A stretch of DNA of 64,000 bases from Bombella saccharophila (GCF_026385475.1 NZ_JANIDW010000003.1:248001-312000); one strand, 5' to 3'; numbered from the stretch's first letter, positions 19,122 to 29,087 are shown. The notes: generated from the letters alone by a model not told the origin. Made by a program: numbers and translations.

Positions 19122-19736
19122 ATGGAATACGATATCAAAACCCTCGATAACGGGAGTGCAGGCAAAGTCGCACTGCCGGAAGAGATCTTCGGGATTGTCC
19201 CCCGTAAGGACATTATGGCCCGTGTTGTGAACTGGCAGCTCGCTAAGCGTCGTGCAGGGACGCATGCAACGCGTGGCATGGGTGCTGTTTCTGGTACGAC
19301 AAAAAAGCCGTATCGCCAAAAGGGGACGGGCTCTGCTCGTCAAGGCTCTTTGAGAGCACCGCAGTTCCGTACTGGTGGTGTGGTTCATGGGCCAGTTGTG
19401 CGCGATCATGGCTTTGATTTGCCCAAGAAGGTGCGGCGCCTTGGTTTGCGTTCCGCTGTTTCGCAGAAAGCGTCTGAAGGTAAGTTGATTATCCTTAAGG
19501 ACCTCTCTGGTGTTGAGAAAACACGCGATGCGGCAGTTCGTCTGAAGGCTCTCGGTTGCTCTTCTGCTTTGATTGTTGATCAAGTGGCTGATCAGCCTTT
19601 CGCACGCGCAATTTCCAACCTGCCGAAGATTGATCTTCTGCCCACGGTTGGGGCGAATGTTTATGATATTCTCAAGCATGATGTGTTGGTAATTACCCAC
19701 GCTGCTCTTGAGGGTCTCAAGGAGCGTCTGGCATGA
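19122..19736 (+). CDS. rplD: 50S ribosomal protein L4
   Basis: Lines the exit tunnel with its extended loop; represses the S10 operon in E. coli. 204 residues from the ATG at 19122 ([14 protein letters not shown]), the start conserved among relatives; a GTG at 19113, overlapping the rplC stop, is an alternative adding three residues. The loop [19 protein letters not shown] is present. It overlaps rplW by four bases (ATGA), so the two are coupled. Confidence 0.96.
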   Translation: MEYDIKTLDNGSAGKVALPEEIFGIVPRKDIMARVVNWQLAKRRAGTHATRGMGAVSGTTKKPYRQKGTGSARQGSLRAPQFRTGGVVHGPVVRDHGFDLPKKVRRLGLRSAVSQKASEGKLIILKDLSGVEKTRDAAVRLKALGCSSALIVDQVADQPFARAISNLPKIDLLPTVGANVYDILKHDVLVITHAALEGLKERLA

Positions 19737-20074
19737 CAACAAAAACTGTTTTGAATGCCCGTAAGGCCGCAGCGAATCTGTCTCAAGAGGCTTTGTTCGA
19801 TGTTCTGCGTGCGCCGTTGATCACGGAGAAGGCTACACTTCTTTCTGAGAAGAATCAGGTGGTTTTCAAAGTGGCTTTGGAGGCAACGAAGCCGCAGATT
19901 AAGGTTGCTGTTGAGACTCTTTTTAAGGTGAAGGTCGCTGGCGTTAGCACCTTAATCCAGAAGGGTAAGATAAAGCGCGTTAAGGGTCGTCCAGGTCGCC
20001 GTTCTGATGTTAAGAAGGCGTATGTTCAGCTTGCTGAAGGTCAATCGATCGACCTTACAGCGAAGCTTGGTTGA
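19733..20074 (+). CDS. rplW: 50S ribosomal protein L23
   Basis: Protein at the tunnel exit that docks trigger factor, SRP and SecYEG. 113 residues, starting in the stop codon of rplD. Typical segments are [21 protein letters not shown] (in the first third) and [21 protein letters not shown] near the C-terminus. The N-terminus is about 15 residues longer than in E. coli. Confidence 0.97.
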   Translation: MTTKTVLNARKAAANLSQEALFDVLRAPLITEKATLLSEKNQVVFKVALEATKPQIKVAVETLFKVKVAGVSTLIQKGKIKRVKGRPGRRSDVKKAYVQLAEGQSIDLTAKLG

Positions 20075-20092
20075 CGCGCGGGGTAATATACT

Positions 20093-20923
20093 ATGGCACT
20101 GAAGCACTTTAATCCCACGACACCAAGCACTCGTGGTACCGTGCTGATTGACCGGAGCGAGCTTTGGAAAGGCAAGCCCGTCAAGCAGTTGACGGAAGGT
20201 AAAAACAAGACCGGTGGTCGCAATAATTACGGGCGTACAACTGTGCGCTTCCGTGGTGGCGGGCATAAGCAGTCTTATCGTTATGTTGATTTCAAGCGGC
20301 GTAAGTTTGATGTTGCTGCGACGGTTGAGCGTCTGGAATATGACCCTAACCGTACAGCCTTCATCGCACTCATCCGTTATGAAGATGGCGAGTTGGCTTA
20401 CATTCTGGCTCCGCAGCGCGTGAAGGCTGGCGATCGTGTGATTGCAGCTCATCATGCTGATGTGCGCCCAGGGAACGCTATGCCGCTGGCATCTATGCCG
20501 GTGGGGACCATCATTCATAATATTGAGCTAAAGCCAGGTGCTGGCGGTAAGCTTGCCCGTTCCGCTGGGAATTATGCTCAGCTGGTCGGTAAGGATGCTG
20601 GTTACGCGCAGATCAAGTTGCAATCTGGTGAGCTGCGTATTGTGCGCGGTGAGTGCATGGCAACAGTTGGTGCTGTGTCTAACCCAGATAACATGAACCA
20701 GCATTTTGGTAAGGCTGGTCGCCGTCGTTGGATGGGTCGTCGTCCGCATAACCGTGGTGTGGTTATGAACCCTGTTGACCATCCGCATGGTGGTGGTGAA
20801 GGGCGTACGTCTGGTGGTCGTCACCCTGTGACACCTTGGGGTGTGCCGACAAAGGGCTATAAAACACGCACCAACAAGAAGACGGACAGCCTGATTATCC
20901 GTCGTCGTAAAACTGGTAAGTAA
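20093..20923 (+). CDS. rplB: 50S ribosomal protein L2
   Basis: Large conserved protein needed for subunit association and peptidyl-transferase activity. 276 residues, normal length. It starts [18 protein letters not shown] and has the conserved C-terminal segment [20 protein letters not shown] with the histidine important for activity. Sixteen bases separate it from rpsS. Confidence 0.98.
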   Translation: MALKHFNPTTPSTRGTVLIDRSELWKGKPVKQLTEGKNKTGGRNNYGRTTVRFRGGGHKQSYRYVDFKRRKFDVAATVERLEYDPNRTAFIALIRYEDGELAYILAPQRVKAGDRVIAAHHADVRPGNAMPLASMPVGTIIHNIELKPGAGGKLARSAGNYAQLVGKDAGYAQIKLQSGELRIVRGECMATVGAVSNPDNMNQHFGKAGRRRWMGRRPHNRGVVMNPVDHPHGGGEGRTSGGRHPVTPWGVPTKGYKTRTNKKTDSLIIRRRKTGK

Positions 20924-20939
20924 GAAAGGGGCATAGAAG

Positions 20940-21218
20940 ATGGCACGTTCCGTCTGGAAAGGCCCGTTCGTCGACGGGTATCTGTTTGGTAAGGCTGAAA
21001 AGGCTCGTGCGTCGGGCCGGAACGAGGTGATCAAGATTTGGTCGCGTCGTTCCACCATTCTGCCGCAGTTTGTCGGGCTGACGTTCGGCGTCTATAATGG
21101 TCAGAAGTTCCTGCCTGTGCAGGTTACGGAGCATATGGTTGGTCATAAGTTTGGGGAGTTTTCTCCGACTCGTACTTATACCGGTCATGGTTCCGATAAG
21201 AAATCGAAGCGAGGCTGA
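20940..21218 (+). CDS. rpsS: 30S ribosomal protein S19
   Basis: Small-subunit head protein near the A-site finger. 92 residues, standard length, with [20 protein letters not shown] and the conserved C-terminal [16 protein letters not shown]. It follows rplB and is two bases from rplV. Confidence 0.98.
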   Translation: MARSVWKGPFVDGYLFGKAEKARASGRNEVIKIWSRRSTILPQFVGLTFGVYNGQKFLPVQVTEHMVGHKFGEFSPTRTYTGHGSDKKSKRG

Positions 21219-21220
21219 GC

Positions 21221-21646
21221 ATGAGTAAGCCTAAGCACATCCGCACCTTGGCTGATACAGAGGCGCAGGCAGTTGCCCGCAATATTCGTGTTAGCCCGCG
21301 TAAGTTGAACTTGGTTGCTGCGACGATTCGTAATCAGCCAGCTGATAAGGCTATTGCTGCGTTGACATTCTCACGCCGCCGTATCGCCCAGCAGGTGAAG
21401 AAGGCTCTTGAGAGTGCCGTCGCTAACGCAGAGAATAATCACCAGCTTGATGTTGATAAGCTGGTGGTGAAAACTGCCGAGGTTGGCAAGTCGATCGTGA
21501 TGAAACGCTTCCATGCTCGTGGCCGTGGTCGGTCTGCGCGTGTTGAGAAGTTTTTCAGTCACCTGAAGATTGTTGTTGCTGAGCGCGCAGAGGCTGTTGA
21601 GGCCCCTAAAGCTGGCAAGAACTCCAAAGAGCAGAAGGCAGCCTGA
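21221..21646 (+). CDS. rplV: 50S ribosomal protein L22
   Basis: Protein whose beta-hairpin lines the nascent-peptide tunnel with L4; a known macrolide-resistance locus. 141 residues. The [20 protein letters not shown] and hairpin region ([20 protein letters not shown]) are typical, with no obvious insertion or deletion at the hairpin tip. The C-terminus has a short Lys/Ala-rich extension. Confidence 0.97.
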   Translation: MSKPKHIRTLADTEAQAVARNIRVSPRKLNLVAATIRNQPADKAIAALTFSRRRIAQQVKKALESAVANAENNHQLDVDKLVVKTAEVGKSIVMKRFHARGRGRSARVEKFFSHLKIVVAERAEAVEAPKAGKNSKEQKAA

Positions 21647-21649
21647 TCT

Positions 21650-22327
21650 ATGGGACATAAGGTTAATCCGATCGGGCTGCGGCTCGGTGTCAATCGTACA
21701 TGGGATAGCCGCTGGTATGCAGGTGGGGATTATGCCCGCCTCCTCCATGAGGACTTGAAGCTACGTGCTTTCTTGCGCAAGAAGCTTTCTGGTGCTGGCG
21801 TTGCCCGTGTTGTTATTGAGCGTCCAGCGAAGAAACCGCGTGTGACGATTTATGCTGCGCGTCCTGGTGTGATTATCGGTAAGAAGGGGCAGGACATTGA
21901 TGCTCTGCGCAAAACCCTTAGCCGTATGGCCAAGGCCGATGTCGCGCTGAATATCGTTGAGATCCGCAAGCCGGAGATTGATGCTACATTAGTGGCGGAT
22001 AGCATTGCGCAGCAATTGGAGCGTCGCGTTGCGTTCCGTCGTGCGATGAAGCGGTCCATCCAGTCCGCTATGCGTCTGGGGGCTCAGGGTATTCGCATCA
22101 CATGTAGTGGGCGTCTTGGCGGTGCTGAGATTGCTCGTGATGAGCAGTATCGTGAGGGTCGTGTTCCGTTGCATACATTGCGTGCGGATATCGATTATGG
22201 AACTTCTACAGCGCACACCACTTACGGTTCCTGTGGGGTGAAGGTTTGGATCTTTAAAGGTGAGATCCTGGCTCATGACCCAATGGCTCAGGACCGTCGT
22301 GCTGCGGAGCAGGCTCCCCAGCGTTAA
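21650..22327 (+). CDS. rpsC: 30S ribosomal protein S3
   Basis: Head protein at the mRNA entry site, part of the ribosomal helicase. 225 residues, with N-terminal [20 protein letters not shown], a type-II KH domain containing [15 protein letters not shown] (about residues 74-88), and the C-terminal [20 protein letters not shown]. It is followed by a terminator-like hairpin, unusual inside an S10 operon. Confidence 0.98.
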   Translation: MGHKVNPIGLRLGVNRTWDSRWYAGGDYARLLHEDLKLRAFLRKKLSGAGVARVVIERPAKKPRVTIYAARPGVIIGKKGQDIDALRKTLSRMAKADVALNIVEIRKPEIDATLVADSIAQQLERRVAFRRAMKRSIQSAMRLGAQGIRITCSGRLGGAEIARDEQYREGRVPLHTLRADIDYGTSTAHTTYGSCGVKVWIFKGEILAHDPMAQDRRAAEQAPQR

Positions 22328-22329
22328 GG

Positions 22330-22351
22330 GGCGGGGATTACCCCGTCTTTT
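22330..22351 (+). terminator. Terminator-like hairpin inside the S10 operon (rpsC-rplP)
   Basis: GGCGGGG (22330-22336) pairs with CCCCGTC (22341-22347), seven pairs with one G-U around loop ATTA, followed by TTTT (22348-22351). It has the form of an intrinsic terminator but lies between two operon genes 56 bases apart, so partial termination or a processing role is more likely than full termination. Confidence 0.5.
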
Positions 22352-22383
22352 ATCTGAGGTGCTTGAAGTGAGGATAGAAAATT

Positions 22384-22800
22384 ATGCTTTCTCCAAAGCG
22401 GACAAAGTTTCGTAAGGCTCATAAGGGCCGTATTCATGGCTTAGCTAAGGGTGGTACGCAGCTGAATTTCGGTGCGTATGGCCTGAAGGCTCTGGAGCCA
22501 GAGCGTATCACAGCTCGGCAGATTGAGGCGTCTCGTCGTGCGATCACTCGTGCGATGAAGCGTGCTGGGCGTGTCTGGATTCGTATTTTTCCGGACACTC
22601 CGGTCTCGACAAAGCCGGCAGAAGTGCGTATGGGTTCCGGTAAAGGTAACCCCGAGTACTGGGCAGCCCGCGTAAAACCGGGTCGTATCCTTTTCGAGAT
22701 CGAAGGGGTGCCCCCGGAGGTTGCTCGCTTGGCTCTTAGCTTGGCTGCTGCAAAGTTGCCTATTAAGACCAAGTTCATTCAGCGTATCGGGGAGGCTTGA
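22384..22800 (+). CDS. rplP: 50S ribosomal protein L16
   Basis: Large-subunit protein supporting A-site tRNA and the central protuberance. 138 residues, standard length. It starts [19 protein letters not shown] and contains [20 protein letters not shown] with the conserved arginine/glycine region. rpmC begins three bases after its stop. Confidence 0.98.
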   Translation: MLSPKRTKFRKAHKGRIHGLAKGGTQLNFGAYGLKALEPERITARQIEASRRAITRAMKRAGRVWIRIFPDTPVSTKPAEVRMGSGKGNPEYWAARVKPGRILFEIEGVPPEVARLALSLAAAKLPIKTKFIQRIGEA

Positions 22801-22802
22801 GA

Positions 22803-23039
22803 ATGGCTGAAACGACCTATAAGGTTGCTGATCTGCGCGCTAAAAGCGAGGATGAGTTGAAGACTCTCCTCGTGGATTTGAAGCGTGAGCAGATCAACCA
22901 GCGTTTTGCTGCGGCCACAGGCCAATCCGAGAATAGCAGCCGTGTTAAGATTGTGCGTCGTGCTGTCGCGCGTATCAAAACATTGCTGAACCAGTCGAAG
23001 AACCGCGCGGGCGCAAAAACGTCCGCCGCAAAGTCCTGA
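22803..23039 (+). CDS. rpmC: 50S ribosomal protein L29
   Basis: Small helical protein at the tunnel exit. 78 residues from the ATG at 22803 ([15 protein letters not shown]), whose SD GGGGAGG (22789-22795) lies at the end of rplP. The core [16 protein letters not shown] is typical. A basic C-terminal tail ([11 protein letters not shown]) makes it slightly longer than the 63-residue E. coli protein. Confidence 0.96.
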   Translation: MAETTYKVADLRAKSEDELKTLLVDLKREQINQRFAAATGQSENSSRVKIVRRAVARIKTLLNQSKNRAGAKTSAAKS

Positions 23040-23052
23040 GAGGAGACGGACG

Positions 23053-23328
23053 ATGCCAAGGCGCGTCCTGACAGGGCGGGTGACGAGCGATAAGATGGAC
23101 AAGACGGTAACTGTTCTTGTTGATCGTCGCGTGATGCATCCGCTCTATAAAAAGTTTATCCGCCGTTCCAAAAAGTATGCAGCGCATGATGATGCTAACG
23201 CATGCAAGATTGGTGATGTGGTGCGTATTGTTGAATGTGCACCGCTTTCCAAGCGCAAGACATGGACGGTCATTTCCCGCAATGGAGTCGATGTTGCTGA
23301 GGCTGCATCGTCTTCTGTCGGCGCATAA
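23053..23328 (+). CDS. rpsQ: 30S ribosomal protein S17
   Basis: Primary 16S rRNA-binding protein with an OB fold. 91 residues. It contains [20 protein letters not shown], then [19 protein letters not shown] and the conserved [18 protein letters not shown]. It follows rpmC after 13 bases with SD GAGGAGA. Confidence 0.97.
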   Translation: MPRRVLTGRVTSDKMDKTVTVLVDRRVMHPLYKKFIRRSKKYAAHDDANACKIGDVVRIVECAPLSKRKTWTVISRNGVDVAEAASSSVGA

Positions 23329-23340
23329 GGGGGTAGACAG

Positions 23341-23709
23341 ATGATTCATCCCGAGACCAACCTAGACGTGGCTGATAATTCTGGTGCGCGTCGGGTGCAG
23401 TGCATCAAGGTGCTGGGCGGCTCCAAGCGGAAGACCGCCTCGGTCGGCGACATCATTGTCGTATCCGTTAAAGAGGCGATTCCTCGTGGTAAGGTGAAGA
23501 AAGGTGACGTCCATCAGGCCGTTATCGTGCGTACATCTTACCCGGTGCGCCGTGCTGATGGCTCTGCCATTCGCTTTGATCGGAATGCCGCTGTGTTGCT
23601 GAATAAGCAGCAAGAGCCGATTGGCACACGTATCTTTGGCCCAGTTGTTCGTGAGCTGCGTGCGCGTAAGTTCATGAAGATCATCTCCCTTGCTCCGGAG
23701 GTGTTGTAA
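23341..23709 (+). CDS. rplN: 50S ribosomal protein L14
   Basis: Intersubunit-bridge protein. 122 residues, invariant family length. It starts [20 protein letters not shown] and contains [20 protein letters not shown]; the C-terminus is [12 protein letters not shown]. It opens the spc section of the block, and rplX starts within its stop codon (TAATG). Confidence 0.98.
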   Translation: MIHPETNLDVADNSGARRVQCIKVLGGSKRKTASVGDIIVVSVKEAIPRGKVKKGDVHQAVIVRTSYPVRRADGSAIRFDRNAAVLLNKQQEPIGTRIFGPVVRELRARKFMKIISLAPEVL

Positions 23710-24029
23710 TGGCTGCACGTATTAAAAAAGGCGATCAGGTTCTTGTGCTAACGGGGCGTTCCCGTGGTACGCGTGGGGAAGTGCTTTCTGTCCTGCCAAA
23801 GGTTGAGAAGGCTGTTGTGCGTGGCGTTGCTATTGCAAAACGTCATACAAAGCCGAACCGTATGGGCGAAGGTGGCGGTATTGTTGAGCGTGAGATGCCT
23901 GTTCATCTCTCCAATCTGAAGCTGATCGACCCGAAAAGTGGTAAACCAACACGCGTTGGTTTCCGTGTTCTGGAAGATGGTCGCAAAGTCCGTGTCGCTA
24001 AGGTGACCGGCGAAGTGATCGAAGGCTGA
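23709..24029 (+). CDS. rplX: 50S ribosomal protein L24
   Basis: Assembly-initiator protein with a KOW motif ([20 protein letters not shown], residues 5-24). 106 residues, normal. It overlaps the rplN stop by one base, which implies coupled translation. Confidence 0.97.
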   Translation: MAARIKKGDQVLVLTGRSRGTRGEVLSVLPKVEKAVVRGVAIAKRHTKPNRMGEGGGIVEREMPVHLSNLKLIDPKSGKPTRVGFRVLEDGRKVRVAKVTGEVIEG

Positions 24030-24039
24030 GGAGCGAACG

Positions 24040-24606
24040 ATGAGCGATAAAAAAGATACCGTTCTGCCCCGTTTGCAGCAAGATTATCAGAACAAGCTCC
24101 GTGCTAAGTTGCGTGAGCAGTTCGGATATAAAAGCGACATGCAGATCCCCAAGCTCGAGAAAATTGTCTTGAATATGGGTGTCGGTGAAGCCGCTGCTGA
24201 CCAAAAGAAGCTTGATGCCGCTGTTGAGGAAATGGCTCTGATCTCTGGTCAGAAGCCTGTTAAGACGGTAGCGCGTAAGGCTGTTGCGGGGTTCCGCATT
24301 CGTGAAGGATTGCCGATCGGATGTAAGGTGACGTTGCGTAAGGCTCGTATGTACGAGTTTTTGGATCGTTTGGTGACGATCGCTATGCCGCGTATCCGTG
24401 ACTTCCGTGGTCTTCCGGCGAATAAAGGCTTTGATGGCCGTGGTAATTTTGCCATGGGTCTGAAAGAGCAGATTGTATTCCCGGAAATTGATTATGACAA
24501 AGTTGATGACATCCGCGGGATGGATATTATCTTTGTGACGACGGCAAAAACGGATGAAGAAGCGAAAGCTCTTCTAAAGGCATTTGATCTGCCGTTTGTG
24601 TCCTAA
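24040..24606 (+). CDS. rplE: 50S ribosomal protein L5
   Basis: 5S rRNA-binding protein of the central protuberance. 188 residues. Typical segments are [39 protein letters not shown] and [20 protein letters not shown]. In E. coli the S8 repressor site lies at the start of rplE; here the conspicuous structured stretch is instead downstream, between rplE and rpsN. Confidence 0.98.
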   Translation: MSDKKDTVLPRLQQDYQNKLRAKLREQFGYKSDMQIPKLEKIVLNMGVGEAAADQKKLDAAVEEMALISGQKPVKTVARKAVAGFRIREGLPIGCKVTLRKARMYEFLDRLVTIAMPRIRDFRGLPANKGFDGRGNFAMGLKEQIVFPEIDYDKVDDIRGMDIIFVTTAKTDEEAKALLKAFDLPFVS

Positions 24607-24628
24607 GCGACATTTTTTCGTGTCAATC

Positions 24629-24719
24629 GCGGAAAGGAGATTTTCCCCCTTCACATGAGGGGGAAGTTTCCGCTACAGTTCCGTTGATTGGAAAACCGTC
24701 GGGATAGGCCCGACAGGTT
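24629..24719 (+). promoter_or_regulatory. Two hairpins between rplE and rpsN
   Basis: A nested hairpin pairs GCGGAAA (24629-24635) with TTTCCGC (24667-24673) outside and TTCCCCCT (24643-24650) with AGGGGGAA (24658-24665) inside. A second pairs AACC-GTCGGG (24694-24703) with CCCGAC-GGTT (24709-24719, one bulged A) and ends two bases before the SD region of rpsN. The 130-base gap is the longest in the spc section. Autogenous control (for example by S8 or S14) is a reasonable guess, not shown. Confidence 0.5.
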
Positions 24720-24736
24720 CCGGGAGAAGATTCGAG

Positions 24737-25042
24737 ATGGCGAAAATCTCTGCGGTGAACCGTAATAATCGTCGTGCTGCGATGGCGCAGCGTGATCGTG
24801 AAAAACGGACCGCTCTTAAAAATACGATTAAGAATCGCTCTCTTTCTATGGAAGAGCGTTTCGAAGCAACACTGAAGCTGGCTAAATTGCCGCGCAATGG
24901 CTCTCAAACTCGCGTGCGTTTGCGTTGTAAGCTTACTGGTCGCTCCCGTGGGAATTACCGTAAGTTTGAGCTGTGCCGTATTGCACTGCGTGACTTGGCG
25001 TCTACGGGGCAAATCCCCGGCATGGTTAAGTCCAGCTGGTAA
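24737..25042 (+). CDS. rpsN: 30S ribosomal protein S14 (zinc-independent type)
   Basis: Small-subunit head protein. 101 residues is the long form lacking the CxxC zinc motif: the relevant region reads [20 protein letters not shown] with no CX2C pairs. It starts [20 protein letters not shown], preceded by GGGAGAAG. It is separated from rplE by an unusually long, structured gap. Confidence 0.97.
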   Translation: MAKISAVNRNNRRAAMAQRDREKRTALKNTIKNRSLSMEERFEATLKLAKLPRNGSQTRVRLRCKLTGRSRGNYRKFELCRIALRDLASTGQIPGMVKSSW

Positions 25043-25055
25043 AAGGGTAGTCTGA

Positions 25056-25454
25056 ATGTCTATGTCTGATCCATTGGGTGATATGCTCACCCGGGTCCGT
25101 AACGCTCAGCGTGCCCGCCATGCTGCTTGCGTTGCTCCGGCCTCTAAACTGCGCGCTAGCGTGCTTGAGGCGTTAAAGCGCGAAGGATATATTCGCGGTT
25201 ACACAACTGAGGAGGTCCGTAAGGGTATCTCTCAGTTCCGTATTGAGTTGAAATATAGCGATGGCCAGCCTGTGATTCGTGAGATTCACCGTGTTTCCCG
25301 CCCGGGGCGTCGCGTATATTCCAAGATCAAAGAGTTGCCCCGCGTTTATGCTGGTTTGGGTGTTTCTATCCTTTCCACCCCGCGTGGCGTTCTTTCAGAC
25401 GTTGAGGCTCGTGCTGCCAATGTTGGTGGCGAGGTCCTCTGCCGCGTCTTCTAA
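25056..25454 (+). CDS. rpsH: 30S ribosomal protein S8
   Basis: Central-domain 16S rRNA-binding protein and, in E. coli, translational repressor of the spc operon. 132 residues. It has MSDPLGDMLTRVRNAQRA, a central domain with YSKIKELPRVYAGLGVSILS, and the conserved TPRGVLSDVEARAANVGGEV. An ATG two codons downstream (25062) is an equally possible start. Confidence 0.97.
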   Translation: MSMSDPLGDMLTRVRNAQRARHAACVAPASKLRASVLEALKREGYIRGYTTEEVRKGISQFRIELKYSDGQPVIREIHRVSRPGRRVYSKIKELPRVYAGLGVSILSTPRGVLSDVEARAANVGGEVLCRVF

Positions 25455-25463
25455 GGAGGGAAT

Positions 25464-26000
25464 ATGTCTCGCGTAGGTAAATATCCTATTGAGCTCCCCG
25501 CCGGGGTTGAGGCGGTTGTCAAGGACGGCATGTTTTGCGTCAAGGGCAAGCGTGGTGAGCTGAGTGTGCCGGTATCTTCATTCGTTGATGTGAAGATTGC
25601 GGATGGTAAGATCACTGTCTCTCCTCTAGGGGGTCGTACCCCGCGGAGTTGGACGATGTGGGGGACATCTCGTGCTGTGTTTGCAAACATGGTGAAGGGT
25701 GTTTCCGAAGGTTTCCAGAAAGGGCTTGAGATTCAGGGAACGGGTTTCCGTGCTGCTGTTCAGGGTTCCAATCTGGTGATGAATCTCGGTTTCTCACATG
25801 ATGTGGTCTATCCGATCCCATCTGATGTGAAGATCACAACACCGCGTCCGACAGCCATTTTGGTTGAGGGTAACGACAAGCAGCGCGTTGGTCAGGTAGC
25901 TTTGGATATCCGCAGCTTCCGTAAGCCTGAGCCTTATAAGGGCAAGGGTGTTCGTTATGAGACCGAAGTTCTGCGTCAGAAAGAAGGTAAGAAGAAGTAA
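25464..26000 (+). CDS. rplF: 50S ribosomal protein L6
   Basis: Large-subunit protein near the sarcin-ricin loop. 178 residues, normal length. It starts [20 protein letters not shown]; the second domain ends [21 protein letters not shown] good SD (AAGGAGGG) precedes the start. rplR starts inside its stop (TAATG). Confidence 0.98.
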   Translation: MSRVGKYPIELPAGVEAVVKDGMFCVKGKRGELSVPVSSFVDVKIADGKITVSPLGGRTPRSWTMWGTSRAVFANMVKGVSEGFQKGLEIQGTGFRAAVQGSNLVMNLGFSHDVVYPIPSDVKITTPRPTAILVEGNDKQRVGQVALDIRSFRKPEPYKGKGVRYETEVLRQKEGKKK

Positions 26001-26362
26001 TGGCATCGCTGCAAGGATTGCAGGAGCGTCGCCGCAAGCGGTTGCGTTTCCAGCTTCGTCGCAAGAGCGGCGGCCGGCCGCGTTTGTCGGTCTTCCGTTC
26101 TAGCAAGAATATCCACGTTCAAGTCATTGATGATGCGCGTGGGGTTACACTGGCCAGTGCGTCTACGCTTGAGAAAGCTGTTCGTGAAGCCGGTAAAACC
26201 GGTGCGAATATCGCAGCTGCTTCCGTCATTGGTAAGCTAGTTGCAGAGCGCGCTGTTAAGGCTGGGGTCAAAGAGGTTGTGTTCGACCGTGGCTCCTATC
26301 TCTATCATGGCCGGGTGAAAGCCCTGGCAGAGGCTGCCCGTGAGGGCGGGCTGTCTTTCTAA
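26000..26362 (+). CDS. rplR: 50S ribosomal protein L18
   Basis: 5S rRNA-binding protein. 120 residues, with [20 protein letters not shown] at the N-terminal RNA-binding end and the C-terminal [20 protein letters not shown]. Its start overlaps the rplF stop by one base. rpsE follows after 12 bases with SD AAGGAGG. Confidence 0.98.
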   Translation: MASLQGLQERRRKRLRFQLRRKSGGRPRLSVFRSSKNIHVQVIDDARGVTLASASTLEKAVREAGKTGANIAAASVIGKLVAERAVKAGVKEVVFDRGSYLYHGRVKALAEAAREGGLSF

Positions 26363-26374
26363 GGAGGATCACAC

Positions 26375-26944
26375 ATGGCACGTGAGCCAAGAGAAGGCGG
26401 CCGTGGTGGTCGTGAGCGTGAGCAGGGTGATGAGCTTGTTGATAAGCTCGTAACCATTAATCGCGTTGCAAAAGTTGTTAAAGGCGGTCGGCGTTTTGCC
26501 TTTGCTGCTCTGGTTGTTGTTGGCGATCAGAAAGGGCGTGTTGGGTATGGTGCGGGTAAAGCCCGTGAGGTGCCTGAGGCCATTCGTAAGGCGACAGAGC
26601 GTGCACGCCGTAACATGATTCGCGTTCCGATGAAGGAAGGCCGTACGCTGCATCATGATGCAGTGGGGCGTTTTGGGGCTGGCGAGGTTGTTGTGCGTGC
26701 TGCTGAGGCAGGTACGGGGATCATCGCTGGTGGACCAATTCGTGCTGTCTTTGAGAGCTTGGGTGTAAGCGATGTTGTCGCGAAAAGCCTAGGGACACGG
26801 AACCCGCACAACATGATTAAGGCTGCATTTGACGCCCTAGAGCGTGCAAGTAGCCCGCGTCAGGTTGCGGCACGTCGTGGTAAGAAGACATTCGAGCTGT
26901 TTGGCCGTCGTGAGCAGTCGGAGACGGAGGCTGCTAATGTCTAA
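26375..26944 (+). CDS. rpsE: 30S ribosomal protein S5
   Basis: Protein of the mRNA entry site and an accuracy determinant; the spectinomycin-resistance locus. 189 residues. The dsRNA-binding-like domain contains [20 protein letters not shown], followed by APEATGIIAGG-type segments and a C-terminal extension. The N-terminus is Arg/Gly/Glu-rich. It overlaps rpmD by eight bases. Confidence 0.97.
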   Translation: MAREPREGGRGGREREQGDELVDKLVTINRVAKVVKGGRRFAFAALVVVGDQKGRVGYGAGKAREVPEAIRKATERARRNMIRVPMKEGRTLHHDAVGRFGAGEVVVRAAEAGTGIIAGGPIRAVFESLGVSDVVAKSLGTRNPHNMIKAAFDALERASSPRQVAARRGKKTFELFGRREQSETEAANV

Positions 26945-27128
26945 GACAAAAGGTAAGACCATCCGGGTGACGCAGATCGCTTCTGTGATCGGCTCCAAGC
27001 CGGGTCAGGCGGAAACGGTAAGGGGGCTGGGCCTTCGTGGTATCGGTTCCAGCCGTGAGTTGGAGGATACCCCCTCCATCCGCGGGATGATCCGCAAGGT
27101 GTCCCATCTGGTAAAGGTGGAGGCTTGA
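26937..27128 (+). CDS. rpmD: 50S ribosomal protein L30
   Basis: Small large-subunit protein. 63 residues from the ATG at 26937 ([20 protein letters not shown]), inside the 3' end of rpsE (eight-base overlap). The motif [20 protein letters not shown] and terminal KVSHLVKV are typical. A longer in-frame ORF from 26844 is a read-through of the rpsE frame region and is rejected. Confidence 0.96.
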   Translation: MSKTKGKTIRVTQIASVIGSKPGQAETVRGLGLRGIGSSRELEDTPSIRGMIRKVSHLVKVEA

Positions 27129-27129
27129 T

Positions 27130-27618
27130 ATGAACCTGAATGAATTGCGTGATAACGCTGGGGCTCGCTACCGTAAAAAACGTCTTGGGCGTGGTATCGG
27201 CTCTGGTAAAGGCAAGACGTCCGGTAAGGGCCATAAGGGTCAGAAAGCACGTTCCGGCGTAGCGATTAATGGCTTTGAGGGTGGTCAGCTACCGATTTAT
27301 CGTCGTATGCCGAAGCGTGGCTTCGTCAATATTTTCCGTAAGGAATATGCGGCGGTTAATCTTGGTGCTGTCAGCAAAGCTCTGGAAGCTGGTAAGCTTT
27401 CCGCTGGTGCGCCTATTACTGAGGACGTGCTGCGTCAGGCGGGGCTCATCGGTAGTCGTAAAGTCGCTGGTGTGCGTCTTTTGGCTAAGGGTGAGTTGTC
27501 TCAGGGTGTGAACTTTGAGGTCTCTGGTGCTTCTGCAGCGGCTGTGGCTGCGGTGGAGAAGGCCGGTGGCTCTGTGAAGGTTCTGACCGTTAAGAAGGAC
27601 GTTCAGGCTGAGGCTTGA
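27130..27618 (+). CDS. rplO: 50S ribosomal protein L15
   Basis: Late-assembly large-subunit protein. 162 residues. The glycine/lysine-rich N-terminal extension contains [20 protein letters not shown], followed by [17 protein letters not shown]. It begins one base after rpmD. A 93-base gap with competing hairpins separates it from secY. Confidence 0.98.
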   Translation: MNLNELRDNAGARYRKKRLGRGIGSGKGKTSGKGHKGQKARSGVAINGFEGGQLPIYRRMPKRGFVNIFRKEYAAVNLGAVSKALEAGKLSAGAPITEDVLRQAGLIGSRKVAGVRLLAKGELSQGVNFEVSGASAAAVAAVEKAGGSVKVLTVKKDVQAEA

Positions 27619-27638
27619 GTTCTCCTGCCCGGCTTGCT

Positions 27639-27694
27639 GGGACGACAGTGAACGAGTGAACAGCGTCCCGTACAATGTGCGGTGACGCTGTTTT
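27639..27694 (+). promoter_or_regulatory. Attenuator-like alternative hairpins before secY
   Basis: Terminator form: CAGCGTCCCGTAC (27661-27673) pairs with GTGCGG-T-GACGCTG (27677-27690, one bulged T, one G-U) around loop AAT, followed by TTTT (27691-27694). Competing form: GGGACG (27639-27644) pairs with CGTCCC (27664-27669), using bases of the terminator's left arm. Mutually exclusive stems with a terminal U-run are the layout of a transcription attenuator. The signal sensed is unknown. Confidence 0.55.
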
Positions 27695-27711
27695 CATGAA
27701 AGGACAGGGAG

Positions 27712-29085
27712 ATGGCTTCAGCAGCAGAACAGTTGGCCGGTAACCTGAATATGAGTGCTTTTTCTAAAGCGACAGAGCTGAAAAAGCGGATCTGGTTTAC
27801 GCTTGGTGCGTTGATTGTGTATCGATTAGGCACTTTTATTCCAGTGCCGGGGATTGATGCTTCTGTTTTGGGGCAACTTGTGGCAGAGCACCAAGGCGGT
27901 ATCTTGGGCATGTTTGACATGTTTACAGGTGGTGCTTTGGGGCGTATGACGCTGTTTGCTCTAAACATCATGCCCTATATTAGTGCGTCTATTATCATTC
28001 AGTTGCTTTCTACAGCATTGCCTTCCATGGAGGCATTAAAGAAAGAGGGTGAAACAGGACGTAAAAAGCTTAACCAATATACACGTTATCTAACGGTCTT
28101 AATCGCCGTAGTCCAAGCCTATGGGTTTGCTATGGGGTTGAGTAGCATGCATACGAAGACGGGATTAGGCGCAGTCATTTCTCCTGGGCCGACCTTCTTA
28201 GTTTCTTATGTTGTTATGTTGGTAACAGGGACGCTCTTCCTTATGTGGTTGGGCGAGCAAATTACGTCGCGTGGGATTGGGAATGGGATTTCTCTCATTA
28301 TTTTCTCCGGTATCGTGGCTAATTTACCGCATGCGCTTAGCACGTTGTTCGAGCTAGGAAGAACGGGCGCTTTGTCACCTCTTTTTGTGGTGGTCTTTCT
28401 TATTTTAGCATTGGTTGTGATTGCCTTTATTGTGTTTATGGAGCAAGCGCAGCGGCGTATTGTTATCCAGTATCCCAAGCGACAGGTGGGGAATCGGATT
28501 TATGGTGGTGATTCCACACATATGCCGCTTAAGGTGAACACAGCGGGTGTGATTCCTCCCATTTTTGCTTCATCAGTTTTGCTTGTGCCGGCGACTTTGT
28601 CGGGCTTTATGCACAATAATGGCGGTGTGTTAGGGCGTATTGGGCAGTGGCTCTCTCAAGGGCAGCCACTTTATATGGCTTTTTATGCCTTTATGATCAT
28701 TTTCTTTTCCTATTTCTATGCGGCTGTAACATTTAATCCTGAAGAAACAGCTGACAACCTTAGAAAGCAGGGCGGGTTTGTACCGGGTATTCGTCCAGGG
28801 GCGAATACGGCGCGTTATTTTGACCGTATTTTGTCGCGTTTGACGAGTATTGGTGCCGGATACATGGTGCTGGTCTGTCTTTTGCCGCAGTTCTTGATCA
28901 ATAAATATAATGTGCCGTTTTACTTTGGTGGGACGAGCTTGATCATCATTGTCTCTGTTACGATTGATACGGTTACACAGGTACAATCTCATCTGGTGGC
29001 GCATCAATATCAGGGGTTAATCCGTAAACAACGTGAGCGTGGTAGCCGTGTACGCGGGCGCGTCGGTCGGGAAAGACGGAGGTAG
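27712..29085 (+). CDS. secY: Preprotein translocase subunit SecY
   Basis: Pore subunit of the SecYEG channel for protein export and membrane insertion. 457 residues with ten predicted membrane helices. Recognisable segments are the cytoplasmic start, YRLGTFIPVPGID at the plug side of helix 1, and the C5 loop PGIRPGANTARYFDRILSRL. The C-terminus is very basic (RERGSRVRGRVGRERRR). The preceding attenuator-like hairpin offers a way to set SecY below ribosomal-protein levels. adk begins two bases after its stop. Confidence 0.98.
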   Translation: MASAAEQLAGNLNMSAFSKATELKKRIWFTLGALIVYRLGTFIPVPGIDASVLGQLVAEHQGGILGMFDMFTGGALGRMTLFALNIMPYISASIIIQLLSTALPSMEALKKEGETGRKKLNQYTRYLTVLIAVVQAYGFAMGLSSMHTKTGLGAVISPGPTFLVSYVVMLVTGTLFLMWLGEQITSRGIGNGISLIIFSGIVANLPHALSTLFELGRTGALSPLFVVVFLILALVVIAFIVFMEQAQRRIVIQYPKRQVGNRIYGGDSTHMPLKVNTAGVIPPIFASSVLLVPATLSGFMHNNGGVLGRIGQWLSQGQPLYMAFYAFMIIFFSYFYAAVTFNPEETADNLRKQGGFVPGIRPGANTARYFDRILSRLTSIGAGYMVLVCLLPQFLINKYNVPFYFGGTSLIIIVSVTIDTVTQVQSHLVAHQYQGLIRKQRERGSRVRGRVGRERRR

Positions 29086-29087
29086 GG

